The position numbers and the translations under genes are program-made. Positions 18,203-28,109 of a DNA stretch of 64,000 nt are shown one piece after another; the first letter of the stretch is position 1, and the number at the start of each line of letters is the position of its first letter. Below the pieces are notes generated by a model, which saw only the letters and a program-made list of their open reading frames with translations, was not told where the DNA came from and did not search any database. Source of the DNA: an uncultured Cyclobacteriaceae bacterium (GTDB taxonomy: Bacteria; Bacteroidota; Bacteroidia; Cytophagales; Cyclobacteriaceae); the NCBI GenBank assembly GCA_905479015.1, contig CAJQKV010000011.1, forward strand, positions 31,798 to 95,797, in the 5' to 3' direction.

Positions 18203-19354
18203 ATGAAGTCACTGTTTTTTTTAACCCTACCCTTTATCATCCTAGCGTGTACTGATCCCGCCTCACAAGTTTATTCCAATCAAGCAAGTTTGACTTCAGA
18301 AGAGGGTCTCTTTCTAGATTCTCTTGTTATGCCAGATGGCTTTCATATGGAAGTCTACGGCCGCGTAGACAATGCCCGATCTATGGCCATGAGCCCGGAT
18401 GGAACGTTGTTTGTTGGTAATAAGGCCAATGGTTCCGTTTATGCCCTCCAAGACAGAAACAATGATATGAAAGCTGATACTTTGTATACCATAGCCAAGG
18501 ATTTAATCATGCCTAATGGTATTGCCTTCAAAGATGGCGCACTGTATGTTGCTGAAATAAATAAGCTATGGCGCTATGATGCTATTGAAGATAACTTAAA
18601 TGATCCCAAAGCCACTTTAATATACGATGACTTCCCTGAAGACAGCCACCATGGATGGAAGTATATCGCTTTCGGGCCGGATGGTAAATTATACGTACCC
18701 GTAGGTGCCCCTTGTAATGTTTGCGAAACCAAAGATGACACCTATTATGCCTCAATTATCAGTATGGATGCCGATGGAGCCAATCGACAGATAGTGGCCA
18801 AAGGTGTGCGGAATACCGTTGGTTTAACTTGGCACCCAATAACGGGAGAAATGTGGTTTACGGATAATGGTAGGGATTTGCTCGGTGATGACTTGCCTCC
18901 CTGTGAATTGAATAGACTCAGTGCGGCAGGTCAACATTTTGGATTTCCTTATTGCCATGCTGGACTCATATTAGATCCTGAATTTGGTAAGGATAAAAGT
19001 TGTGAAAATTACACCTCTCCGGCATTCAATTTAGGGCCACACGTCGCTCCTTTAGGTCTTAAGTTTTACACGGGAAATATGTTTCCCCCTTCTTATAAAA
19101 ATAAAATAATCATTCCTGAACATGGCAGTTGGAACCGATCCAAAAATGCTGGCCACACCGGACATAAACTTTCCCTTGTAACTGAGGAGAATGGCGTTGG
19201 CATCCATTATAAAACTTTTGTTGAAGGTTTTTTAAATAAGAGCACGAATACGGCTTGGGGACGTCCAGTAGATATTTTGGTGCTTGAAGATGGTTCAATA
19301 CTCATCTCAGATGACAAAAGTGGCACAATATATAGGATGAGTTATCTGGGATAA
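18203..19354 (+). CDS. Sorbosone/glucose dehydrogenase-like propeller lipoprotein
   Basis: A 383-residue lipoprotein (signal ending IILACTD) made of a single six-bladed propeller of the L-sorbosone dehydrogenase type. Family stretches are GTLFVGNKANGSVYAL, MPNGIAFKDGALYVAE, VPVGAPCNVC and WFTDNGRDLLGDDLPP, and it ends with ILISDDKSGTIYRM. Proteins of this family oxidise sugars or aldoses outside the cytoplasm with PQQ. Unlike the large dehydrogenase at 3643-6456 it has no heme or binding modules, so electrons must leave through another carrier. Substrate unknown. Confidence 0.82.
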   Translation: MKSLFFLTLPFIILACTDPASQVYSNQASLTSEEGLFLDSLVMPDGFHMEVYGRVDNARSMAMSPDGTLFVGNKANGSVYALQDRNNDMKADTLYTIAKDLIMPNGIAFKDGALYVAEINKLWRYDAIEDNLNDPKATLIYDDFPEDSHHGWKYIAFGPDGKLYVPVGAPCNVCETKDDTYYASIISMDADGANRQIVAKGVRNTVGLTWHPITGEMWFTDNGRDLLGDDLPPCELNRLSAAGQHFGFPYCHAGLILDPEFGKDKSCENYTSPAFNLGPHVAPLGLKFYTGNMFPPSYKNKIIIPEHGSWNRSKNAGHTGHKLSLVTEENGVGIHYKTFVEGFLNKSTNTAWGRPVDILVLEDGSILISDDKSGTIYRMSYLG

Positions 19355-19617
19355 TCAAAATACTACTTTATCTCAACTTTGAGTAAATCCGTAGCCGATG
19401 GATCAAGGAGTGACAGTATCATAAAGGAAAGCCGAATATCTTATTGTTGACTTAATCTAGTTGGATAAATTAATTCTTATAATGCCTATTTGCTGATGAT
19501 ACATTTTGCTTTTTCTTCATTCGCGATATATATTGCTTTGAAAAAAAAGATGACAGAGGATAAGCGAATATCTACATATCGATATCCGTCATGCATTTTT
19601 GTAAAAAAAAATCTCAT

Positions 19618-21093
19618 ATGGAGTTATACAATTTATTTTTAGGGAACTCACCTCATTGGTATAAAAAAACGATTTTAGCCTTTTTAGTGCTCAATCCATT
19701 TTTGCTGTTGATCATTGGACCTACAGCTACCGGATGGCTCATCATCGGTCAATTTATATTGACCTTGGCCATGGCCCTGAAATGCTACCCCCTTCAATCT
19801 GGAGGTTTGATCGCCCTAGAGGTAGTTCTAATGAAAATGACCAGCCCTGAGACGGTCTTTCTTGAGATAGAAGGAAACTTAGAAGTCCTTCTATTATTGG
19901 TATTCATGGTCGCCGGTATTTATTTTATGAAGCCTTTATTGATGTTTATTTTTGGTAAGATATTTATCAAAGTACGCTCTAAAATTGTCCTTTCTCTTCT
20001 TTTTTGTTTTATTTCGGCCTTTTTGAGTGCCTTTTTAGACGCTCTTACCGTCACTGCAGTATTGATTGGTGTTTTTGTTGGGTTTTATCAGGTCTATCAT
20101 AAAGTCCATTCGAGTCCGAGTGACTACAACAATAGTGGCCACTTCGATAACGAAGAATTAAGTGGAGAAACATTAGAACAATTTAGAGGCTTTTTGAGAA
20201 GCTTGGTCATGCATGGTGCCGTAGGAACAGCCCTAGGAGGTGTTTGTACAATTGTGGGAGAACCTCAAAATTTATTGATTGGTGACAAATTAGGATGGGA
20301 TTTTATGGAATTCTTTTATAAAATGGCTCCCATTACTCTGCCGGTTTTGGCTGCGGGTCTATTGACTTGTGCCTTATTAGAGGTAAGTGGAAAGTTTGGA
20401 TTTGGAGAAAAATTACCAGCTCTCGCAAAGAATATCATCCAAGGATTTTTAGTAGATGAAGATGCTAAAAGATCAAAACAGGAAAAATATGCGCTGGTTA
20501 TTCAAGCAAGTTCTGCCGTCTTTTTAATTGTAGCTTTGGCTTTTCACCTTGCTCCTGTCGGGCTGATCGGCTTGACCATTATTGTGCTGCAAACTGCCTT
20601 AACAGGTATCACGGATGAACATCGTATCGGTCATGCGTTTGAAGAGGCTTTGCCGTTTACTGCGCTATTGGCCGTCTTTTTTGTCATCGTAGGAATGATT
20701 CATGATTTGCATTTATTTAAGCCCATTATACAATATGTTTTGGAGCAAGATAAATCTATTCAACCCGCCTTGTTCTACACCGCTAATGGCGTATTATCTA
20801 TGATCAGCGATAACGTTTTCGTAGCTACAGTTTACATCAACGAAGTGAAGGCTGCCTTTGACTCCGGTTTGATCACTAGAAAAGAGTTTGAAACTTTGGC
20901 CATCGCCATTAATACGGGAACCAACCTCCCTAGTGTGGCGACGCCCAATGGACAAGCTGCCTTTCTGTTTTTATTGACCTCAGCATTGGCACCGGCCATA
21001 AGGTTATCTTATATTAAAATGATTTGGATGGCACTCCCCTATACCATCGTTTTAGGCCTTGTAGGTCTTATGGGAGTTGTTTATTTCTTATAA
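19618..21093 (+). CDS. nhaB: Na+/H+ antiporter NhaB
   Basis: An inner-membrane antiporter of 491 residues from the ATG at 19618, with about twelve hydrophobic segments. The N-terminus ([13 protein letters not shown], then [15 protein letters not shown]) and the region [16 protein letters not shown] match NhaB of enterobacteria closely. It exports sodium in exchange for protons. An in-frame ATG at 19591 would add nine basic residues not seen in the family, so the later start is preferred. It heads a plus-strand run of ion and sulfur genes and fits a salty habitat. Confidence 0.92.
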   Translation: MELYNLFLGNSPHWYKKTILAFLVLNPFLLLIIGPTATGWLIIGQFILTLAMALKCYPLQSGGLIALEVVLMKMTSPETVFLEIEGNLEVLLLLVFMVAGIYFMKPLLMFIFGKIFIKVRSKIVLSLLFCFISAFLSAFLDALTVTAVLIGVFVGFYQVYHKVHSSPSDYNNSGHFDNEELSGETLEQFRGFLRSLVMHGAVGTALGGVCTIVGEPQNLLIGDKLGWDFMEFFYKMAPITLPVLAAGLLTCALLEVSGKFGFGEKLPALAKNIIQGFLVDEDAKRSKQEKYALVIQASSAVFLIVALAFHLAPVGLIGLTIIVLQTALTGITDEHRIGHAFEEALPFTALLAVFFVIVGMIHDLHLFKPIIQYVLEQDKSIQPALFYTANGVLSMISDNVFVATVYINEVKAAFDSGLITRKEFETLAIAINTGTNLPSVATPNGQAAFLFLLTSALAPAIRLSYIKMIWMALPYTIVLGLVGLMGVVYFL

Positions 21094-21118
21094 AGGAATT
21101 ATCATAAAGGTGAATAAG

Positions 21119-21140
21119 TATCATTTGATGTCAAATGATA
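21119..21140. repeat. Perfect 10-bp inverted repeat, operator-like
   Basis: TATCATTTGA and TCAAATGATA flank two bases, 26 bases after the nhaB stop and about 150 bases before the ABC ATPase gene. No T run follows, so it looks more like a protein-binding site than a terminator. The regulator is unknown. Confidence 0.4.
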
Positions 21141-21286
21141 TTAGAATGAATATTTGTCCTGGATTTAATAAAGTGAAGTGATCAGTCGAATTACAGACAT
21201 CAATTTTATGTAAATCGCTTATATTCACCTCTCAATTTATTTTTTCCATAAGAATCGTATAAAATACCCAAAAACCATTCCACACA

Positions 21287-22261
21287 TTGATTCAAATAAA
21301 AAACATCACCAAGTCATTTGGTCAAAGAAAAGTCCTCAACCATATCTCTGGAACTGTTAAAAAAGGTGCGCTCATATCTTTAGTAGGAATGAGCGGTTCA
21401 GGAAAAACAACCCTATTAAAAATAATTGCAGGTCTGATCGAATCAGATTCAGGATCTATTTATTTGAACAATAAAAAGCTTCAAGGACCTAAAGAAAAAC
21501 TGATTGCGGGTCATGAAGAAATAAAATTAGTTTTTCAAGATTATGCGCTGAAGCCAAACATGTCCGTAGAAGAGAATCTTAACTACGCCCTCCTTGAATA
21601 TGGAGAGGTTTACAAAAAAAATAGAGTCGAACAGCTCATTGAAATTTGTGGTTTGGAATCACTGAGACCACAACATCCTCAAGAACTTTCTGGAGGGCAA
21701 AAGCAGCGGGTTGCTTTTGCCAGGGCATTGGCAAATGAACCGGAAGTTATTTTAATGGATGAACCGTTCAGTAACCTTGATCCTTTGACCAAGCAAAATT
21801 TATTGATAGAAACCAAATCACTGGCAAAAAAAACAGGTACCACTGTGGTTTTGGTGACCCATGACACCCGAGATGCCATGGAAATCGCCGATGAAATATG
21901 GGTGTTACATAATGGCACAATCGTTCAAATAGGAAACCCTCGTGAGGTTTATCAATATCCAAAAACTCCTCAAATTGCACGTCTTTTTGGGATTATAAAC
22001 CTTCTAAGTGAAAGTCAAAGTCATGAACTTTTAAATGTCAAATACTCGACTGGAATTTGGATTGAAAATGTAGAAATCACTTCCAATGGAATGATCAAAG
22101 GTTACGTAAAAGAGGTCATATTCAATGGAGGAAATCATAAGTTATTGATTTCCGTTCATCAGGACCTCGAGTTGATGGCATTTGATGAGGTAAAGGTCTA
22201 CCGACCAGGTGATCCCATTCAATTGACTATAGACCCAAAAGAAATCATTATTTTTGAATAA
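21287..22261 (+). CDS. ABC transporter ATP-binding protein with TOBE-like tail
   Basis: A 324-residue ATPase of the importer type (FbpC/PotA/CysA-like). Motifs: Walker A GMSGSGKT, Q-loop VFQDYAL, signature ELSGGQKQR, Walker B VILMDEPFSNLD and switch VTHDTRDAM. Residues after about 235 resemble a TOBE domain. The start is a TTG: a stop lies 24 bases upstream in frame and there is no ATG or GTG between, and the TTG gives the usual family N-terminus MIQIKNITKSFG. No permease or binding protein gene is nearby. The next gene, a lipoprotein, starts 26 bases later and probably shares the transcript. The substrate is unknown. Confidence 0.85.
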   Translation: MIQIKNITKSFGQRKVLNHISGTVKKGALISLVGMSGSGKTTLLKIIAGLIESDSGSIYLNNKKLQGPKEKLIAGHEEIKLVFQDYALKPNMSVEENLNYALLEYGEVYKKNRVEQLIEICGLESLRPQHPQELSGGQKQRVAFARALANEPEVILMDEPFSNLDPLTKQNLLIETKSLAKKTGTTVVLVTHDTRDAMEIADEIWVLHNGTIVQIGNPREVYQYPKTPQIARLFGIINLLSESQSHELLNVKYSTGIWIENVEITSNGMIKGYVKEVIFNGGNHKLLISVHQDLELMAFDEVKVYRPGDPIQLTIDPKEIIIFE

Positions 22262-22287
22262 AGTGAGCAAATGATAGGCATCCGGAA

Positions 22288-23064
22288 ATGAAAAGACCTT
22301 TAGCTAAGTACGTATTCATACTTGCCTTGATTTATGTTTTGGGTTGTCAGCCGCTAGAAAAAGAAAATGCCGTTACCGATCCTTTTGAGCAGATAAAAGA
22401 TTCAACGGCTAAATCCGTACTCATAAAGACCATTAAAAATGCGGGTGGTTTGGGTACTTGGCAGCGCATCAAAAATCTTACTTATATCAAACATGGAATC
22501 CTCTATTTTGCTGACGGTAGCGTAGAAACAGATAACGTTCAGCTTCATCGATATAAATTTTACCCTCAATTTTCAGCTGAAATAACCTGGGAAGAAAATG
22601 ATCTTCATCACCGTATCACTTACAGTACAGATGGGGCACGGCAATTTCAAAACGAAATACTTACTGAAAAAGACCCGACGAAAACAGTCATGAGTTCACT
22701 CTATGTATTAGGTATGCCTTTCAAACTACTAGATGCAGGTACGGTATTAACTGCGTCTGGATCTGTGATTTTACGGAGTGGTCAGCAGGCTCATGCCATA
22801 AAGGCCAACTATAACCCTGAAAAAAATAGCAATCATTCAACTACGGAAGAATGGATCTATTATTTTGATGAAAATAACGCTGCCTTTTTAGGATCATTGG
22901 TCTTTCACCCTCCCACCTACGCTTATATTGAAAATCTAAAGTTCACAGATCATTTGCCCATCAAATTACCATTGCATAGAAAATCATATCGCACCAATAG
23001 ACATCGAGAAATCGAATACTTGAGGGCAGAGTTCCAGTACTCTGAATACAAAATCACATTCTGA
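22288..23064 (+). CDS. Hypothetical lipoprotein
   Basis: A 258-residue protein with a lipoprotein signal (IYVLGCQP). The rest reads as a soluble, mostly beta protein with an early GGLGTWQRIKNLTY stretch and a late HRKSYRTNRHREIEYLRAEF stretch. The overall look (lipobox, G-x-W-x-x-I, repeated paired strands) resembles the LolA-like or DUF6503-type lipoproteins of Bacteroidota, but no firm match can be made by eye. It follows the ABC ATPase by 26 bases, so a shared role is possible. Confidence 0.7.
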   Translation: MKRPLAKYVFILALIYVLGCQPLEKENAVTDPFEQIKDSTAKSVLIKTIKNAGGLGTWQRIKNLTYIKHGILYFADGSVETDNVQLHRYKFYPQFSAEITWEENDLHHRITYSTDGARQFQNEILTEKDPTKTVMSSLYVLGMPFKLLDAGTVLTASGSVILRSGQQAHAIKANYNPEKNSNHSTTEEWIYYFDENNAAFLGSLVFHPPTYAYIENLKFTDHLPIKLPLHRKSYRTNRHREIEYLRAEFQYSEYKITF

Positions 23065-23175
23065 AAACCATCAATTTTGAATTTGGACAAATAACTCATC
23101 CTTCAACTCTTAATCCCTTACAATGGTTAACTTAGCGTTTAAAATTCCATGTAACCCCTATTTATCCTCTCATAA

Positions 23176-24846
23176 ATGGCCATATTAAAACCGCTAAGTT
23201 GGCTTCAAAATTACTCTACCACTAAATTAAAAGGGGATGTTTTTGCTGGACTAACAGTAGGCGTTTTGTTAATTCCCCAAAGTATGGCCTATGCCTTAAT
23301 CGCAGGTCTACCCGTTATTTATGGCTTGTATGCCTCCCTCGTTCCTCAAATAATATATGCATTATTTGGGTCGTCTAGACAACTTTCGGTTGGGCCCACG
23401 GCTATGGATTCATTGCTTATCGCAAGCGGATTAGGATTATTGGCGGTCATTGGATCCCAAGAATACATCCAATTAGCGATCATTTTAACCCTCATGGTAG
23501 GTGTCATTCAGACTTTTCTGGGTTTTATGAAAATGGGATTCATTACCCAATTACTCTCTAAGCCCATCATTAGTGGATTTACCACTGCTGCTGCCATTTT
23601 AATAGGCCTGAATCAATTGGGGCCCTTATTGGGAATTGATATGGAAAAAGGAAATATAATCGTCCTATTGACCAGTATCACCACTAATTTAGCAAATCTC
23701 GACATATTAACCGCATCCATAGGTTTGTTTTCCGTTCTATTATTGTATGCACTTAAAAAGTGGACCCCAAAATTACCGGGCACATTAATCATCGTTCTTA
23801 CTTCCATTGGAATGGTTCATTTTTTAGAGCTGCACCTTTCAGGTCTCAATGTCATTGGTGAAATTCCCATGGGCTTACCCAGTTTTATTTTGCCGAAAAT
23901 CGATCTAGGGCAGATGACGCTCCTCTTGCCTTTGGCACTCACACTCGCACTGATTTCATTCATTGAATCTTTTTCAGTAGGTAAAAACCTTGCCCTACAA
24001 TCAAAAGATCATACCGTCAATGCAAATACAGAATTGGTCGCTTTAGGGAGTGCTAACTTTATAGGTGCTTTTTTCATGAGCTTCCCCGTTACCGGTGGAT
24101 TTGGGAGATCCGCAGTAAATTTCAGCGCAGGCGCTCGTACCCCTTTTTCGGGGATCATTAGCGCCTGCCTAATCGCATTGACCTTGCTTTTTTTTACAGA
24201 TATTTTTGCGCTCCTATCTTATCCTGTTTTGGCTGCGATAATTTTGGTGGCTCTCAGAAGTTTAATTGATTTTAAATATCCTTATGAACTGTGGAAGACC
24301 CATTTCCTTGATTTTTTTATGCTTGGTTTTACCCTTATTATTACCCTATTCTTTGGAATGATATGGGGTATTTCCTCTGGAATGGGCCTATATGTACTCC
24401 TGCTCGTATATAAATCTATTTTCCCGAAGATTCAAGTCAAGCCCTTTGATGAAAAGGGGGAAGCATTACCGGTTCCTACTGAGACCAGCAAAACTGCTCC
24501 AAATCACCCCCTGGCCATTTTGAAAATTGATACCCCTATAATTACCATTAATATCGAATCAATTGAGCAGCAAATAAATCAGCACATGATCCTCTCAAAT
24601 CCTGATAGTCATGTGTTATTAATAGACTTAAGTACTATTCAGCATATAGATAGTAGCGGTATTAAAGGAATTAAACGGCTCATAATGCAATTAAATGAAA
24701 AAAATATAAGAATTTTATGGTACGCGTTGCATCCTTCTTTACACGCAATCTTTACTGGAAAAAAAATGGTTCCCGGACCTATGGAAGAACATGTTTTTAA
24801 AGATGCAACCGCAGCGATTGAGTTCTTAAGAAAAGAAGTTAATTAG
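23176..24846 (+). CDS. SulP family anion transporter with STAS domain
   Basis: A 556-residue membrane protein. The N-terminal WLQNYSTTKLKGDVFAGLTVGVLLIPQSMAYALIAGLP region (in part) is the SulP signature, followed by about 10-12 membrane segments up to residue 410. A STAS domain (about 440-556) carries LIDLSTIQHIDSSGIKGI with the conserved serine pair. SulP proteins carry sulfate, sulfite or bicarbonate. The next gene, 41 bases downstream, is a persulfide dioxygenase-rhodanese fusion, which favours a sulfur oxyanion such as sulfite or sulfate. That substrate is inference. Confidence 0.88.
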   Translation: MAILKPLSWLQNYSTTKLKGDVFAGLTVGVLLIPQSMAYALIAGLPVIYGLYASLVPQIIYALFGSSRQLSVGPTAMDSLLIASGLGLLAVIGSQEYIQLAIILTLMVGVIQTFLGFMKMGFITQLLSKPIISGFTTAAAILIGLNQLGPLLGIDMEKGNIIVLLTSITTNLANLDILTASIGLFSVLLLYALKKWTPKLPGTLIIVLTSIGMVHFLELHLSGLNVIGEIPMGLPSFILPKIDLGQMTLLLPLALTLALISFIESFSVGKNLALQSKDHTVNANTELVALGSANFIGAFFMSFPVTGGFGRSAVNFSAGARTPFSGIISACLIALTLLFFTDIFALLSYPVLAAIILVALRSLIDFKYPYELWKTHFLDFFMLGFTLIITLFFGMIWGISSGMGLYVLLLVYKSIFPKIQVKPFDEKGEALPVPTETSKTAPNHPLAILKIDTPIITINIESIEQQINQHMILSNPDSHVLLIDLSTIQHIDSSGIKGIKRLIMQLNEKNIRILWYALHPSLHAIFTGKKMVPGPMEEHVFKDATAAIEFLRKEVN

Positions 24847-24887
24847 TCCCGAAGAAATTAATAAAATGACAAAAAAAATTCAATGAT

Positions 24888-26285
24888 ATGAAAATTGAAC
24901 AAATCTATACAGGATGTCTGGCACAAGGGGCCTACTACGTAGAAAGTGATGGCGAGGTGGCCATTATTGATCCATTAAGAGAAATTGACCCTTATTTGGA
25001 GAAAGTTAAAAAAGAAAAATCGAAAATTAAATATATTTTTGAAACTCATTTTCATGCAGATTTTTTATCGGGTCATCTAGATCTAGCAAATAAATCAGGA
25101 GCTGAAATAGTCTATGGTCCTGAAGCTCATACAGATTATGACATCATTATGGCCACAGATCATCAAGTTTTCAATGTAGGAAAAGTAACCTTACAAGCCT
25201 TACATACTCCAGGTCATACCCTAGAAAGTACTTGCTATTTACTAAGGAATGAAGAAGGCAAGGCCCATGCATTGTTTACTGGTGATACTTTATTTATTGG
25301 AGATGTTGGACGCCCTGATCTGGCCATAAAAACCTCCTTTACCAAAGAAGATTTAGCCGGGATGCTCTATGAAAGTCTTCGAAATAAAATAATGCCGTTG
25401 CCTGACGATATCATCATTTATCCTGCTCATGGTGCAGGATCTGCCTGCGGAAAAAACATGAGCAATGAAACACAAGATCTTTTAGGAAATCAAAAGAGGA
25501 CAAATTATGCCTTAAGGGCTGACATGACCAAAGCAGAATTTATCAAAGAAGTTACTGAGGGCATCCTACCTCCACCCCAGTATTTTGCAAAAAATGCACA
25601 ATTAAATAAATCAGGAATTAAAAGTATCGATGGGGTATTAAAACAAGGAATGGTTGCATTGGATGTAGGGCTCTTTGAATCATTGGTCGAACATGAAAAT
25701 GCACTTGTATTAGATACGCGAGAACCAGAGGAATTTGCTCAAGGCCATATACCCAACGCCATTTTTATAGGCATCACGGGAAGTTTTGCCCCCTGGGTAG
25801 GTGCTTTGATAAATGACTTGAATCAGCCTATTGTTTTCATTGCAAGTAAAGGGATGGAAAAAGAGGTCGTCACCCGACTGTCAAGGGTGGGCTATGATCA
25901 TACCTTAGGCTATCTTGAAGGAGGGTTTACTGCTTGGCTTGATGCGGGTAAAGATGTGGAAACCATCACTTCAATTTCAGCAGAAACATTTTCAAAGAAA
26001 TACTTAAAGGAGTCCCTAAATGTAATAGACGTTCGCAAACCTGGCGAATTCCAAGCAGAGCAAATCAATGGTGCTCAAAACATTCCATTAGACTTCATTA
26101 ATGATCATCTGGAATTACTAGATAAACAAACCGAATATCATATCCACTGTCTTGGAGGCTATCGCTCTATGATATTTAATTCTATACTCAAATCAAGGGG
26201 CTATCATCAGTTGATTGATATTGAAGGAGGCATCCGCAGTATTAAAGAAACTGAAGTTCCTATGGCTGTAAACCAAATTTCCTAA
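24888..26285 (+). CDS. Persulfide dioxygenase-like MBL protein fused to two rhodanese domains
   Basis: A 465-residue cytoplasmic protein. Residues 1-240 are a metallo-beta-lactamase fold of the ETHE1/persulfide dioxygenase type (THFHADFLSGH with H54, H56, D58 and H63; later PGHTLEST, FTGDTLFIGDVGRPDL and YPAHGAGS). Two rhodanese domains follow (about 250-350 and 365-460). The second has the active loop HCLGGYRS with Cys421. The first has IASKGMEKE at the same place, with no cysteine, so it is probably inactive. The expected job is oxidation of glutathione or protein persulfide to sulfite coupled to sulfur transfer. It lies just after the SulP gene, which could export the sulfite made. Confidence 0.88.
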   Translation: MKIEQIYTGCLAQGAYYVESDGEVAIIDPLREIDPYLEKVKKEKSKIKYIFETHFHADFLSGHLDLANKSGAEIVYGPEAHTDYDIIMATDHQVFNVGKVTLQALHTPGHTLESTCYLLRNEEGKAHALFTGDTLFIGDVGRPDLAIKTSFTKEDLAGMLYESLRNKIMPLPDDIIIYPAHGAGSACGKNMSNETQDLLGNQKRTNYALRADMTKAEFIKEVTEGILPPPQYFAKNAQLNKSGIKSIDGVLKQGMVALDVGLFESLVEHENALVLDTREPEEFAQGHIPNAIFIGITGSFAPWVGALINDLNQPIVFIASKGMEKEVVTRLSRVGYDHTLGYLEGGFTAWLDAGKDVETITSISAETFSKKYLKESLNVIDVRKPGEFQAEQINGAQNIPLDFINDHLELLDKQTEYHIHCLGGYRSMIFNSILKSRGYHQLIDIEGGIRSIKETEVPMAVNQIS

Positions 26286-26456
26286 TGATCATTTAAAAAC
26301 TAACGTAAAAGCAATGTTAAGTCCACCTTAAATATGATGGGATTTCGATTGATCTGCTCATTTACTGATAATTCATCTCCTCAACGATAATATTTAAGCG
26401 AATCACTGAACTTCTACTTATTTATAGCTAATCTTAAAAAAAACTCATATAATTCT

Positions 26457-28109
26457 ATGTCTTACCATTACATCATTATCGGTGGTGGCTCCGCAGGGGC
26501 AGTGCTGGCCAATCGATTAAGTAAAGACCCTTCCAATGAGGTGCTGGTACTAGAAGCAGGAAGGCCCGATTACAAATGGGATTTCCGAATACATATGCCC
26601 GCAGCACTTACTTATCTACTCACAGGTAACAATTATAATTGGGGCTATACTTCCGATCCCGAACCATTTATGTATGATCGTAAAATTGCGCAACCTAGGG
26701 GTAAAGTATTGGGGGGATCTAGTTGTATCAATGGAATGATTTGGATCCGAGGAAATGCCATGGACTACGAAAAATGGGCCGGAGACAAAGGACTTGAGCA
26801 TTGGGACTATGCACATTGTTTGCCCTATTTCAAAAAAGTTGAGGACCGCTTGATGGGCGGTGATGATTATCGAGGAGATCAAGGTAATTTAAAACTTACT
26901 ACTCCTACTTGCGAAAATCCCTTATTTGATGCTTTCTTTAAATCTGTTCAAGAAGCCGGTTATCCCTTGACTGATGACGTAAATGGATTTCAACAAGAGG
27001 GCTTTGGACGGTTTGATCAAACCATCTATAATTCACGTAGGCTCAACGCCGCACGCGCCTATATCCATCCAGTTAAACATCGTGAAAATTTGACGGTCAT
27101 TACACAAGCCATGGCCTTGCGCATCTTATTTGACGGTAAAAAAGCCATCGGTGTCACATTCAAAAAAGGTAAAAAAATAAAAAAGGTCTTTGCTAAAGAA
27201 ATCATATGCTGTGGAGGTGCGATCAATTCACCTCAACTGCTTCAACTATCAGGAATTGGTCGTGCAGATCATTTAAAAAAACTGGGTATACCGGTCGTAA
27301 AAGATCTTCCTGGAGTTGGGGAAAATCTCCAAGATCATTTAGAAGTATATGTACAATGGGCCTGTAAAAAACCCGTGAGCTTATACCCTGCTTTGAATCC
27401 ATGGCGTGCACCAAAAATCGGATTTGATTGGCTCTTCAGAAAAAAAGGAATAGGCGCCACTAATCATTTTGAAGCGGGAGGTTTTATTCGCAGTAATGAC
27501 CAAGTAGCCTACCCTAATCTCCAATTTCATTTTCTACCGTTGGCCATTCGATATGACGGTACTGCCCCAAGTGAGGGCCACGGTTTCCAATTACATGTGG
27601 GGCCTATGGGCACAGATGTAAGGGGTCGAATACAAATAAAATCTGCTGATCCGCTTGAATACCCTAGTATTTTATTCAACTATCTTTCTACAGAAAATGA
27701 AAGAAAAGAATGGTGTGAAGCCCTTCGTTTGTCAAGAAAAATCATCGAGACTCAAGCCATGAGTATGTTGATGGGTGAAGAGTTGTCACCCGGCCCAACT
27801 GTTCAAACAGATGAAGAAATACTAGATTTTATCGCTAGAGAAGGTGAAAGTGCCTACCATCCTAGTTCTACTTGTAAGATGGGTACAGATGCCCTATCTG
27901 TCACAGATCCCGACACCTTAAGGGTTCATGGCATAGAGAACCTTCGCGTAGTAGATGCCTCTGTTTTTCCTTATGTGACCAATGGCAATATCTATGCCCC
28001 TGTATTAATGGTTGCTGAAAAAGCAGCAGACCTTATCTTAGGGAATAAAACTTTAACCCCCACAAAAATGCCTTACTACAAAAAAGGCCGTCATGCAGCT
28101 AAGGATTAG
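26457..28109 (+). CDS. betA: GMC oxidoreductase, choline dehydrogenase-like
   Basis: A 550-residue FAD enzyme of the glucose-methanol-choline family. It has the N-terminal dinucleotide motif [16 protein letters not shown], the GMC signatures [15 protein letters not shown] and [15 protein letters not shown], and the catalytic histidine in [10 protein letters not shown]. Length and motif wording fit choline dehydrogenase, which makes betaine aldehyde from choline. The gene ends in an 11-base overlap with a convergent BCCT carrier gene, which supports a betaine/choline role. No betaine aldehyde dehydrogenase gene is in the window, and other alcohols are possible substrates. Confidence 0.82.
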   Translation: MSYHYIIIGGGSAGAVLANRLSKDPSNEVLVLEAGRPDYKWDFRIHMPAALTYLLTGNNYNWGYTSDPEPFMYDRKIAQPRGKVLGGSSCINGMIWIRGNAMDYEKWAGDKGLEHWDYAHCLPYFKKVEDRLMGGDDYRGDQGNLKLTTPTCENPLFDAFFKSVQEAGYPLTDDVNGFQQEGFGRFDQTIYNSRRLNAARAYIHPVKHRENLTVITQAMALRILFDGKKAIGVTFKKGKKIKKVFAKEIICCGGAINSPQLLQLSGIGRADHLKKLGIPVVKDLPGVGENLQDHLEVYVQWACKKPVSLYPALNPWRAPKIGFDWLFRKKGIGATNHFEAGGFIRSNDQVAYPNLQFHFLPLAIRYDGTAPSEGHGFQLHVGPMGTDVRGRIQIKSADPLEYPSILFNYLSTENERKEWCEALRLSRKIIETQAMSMLMGEELSPGPTVQTDEEILDFIAREGESAYHPSSTCKMGTDALSVTDPDTLRVHGIENLRVVDASVFPYVTNGNIYAPVLMVAEKAADLILGNKTLTPTKMPYYKKGRHAAKD

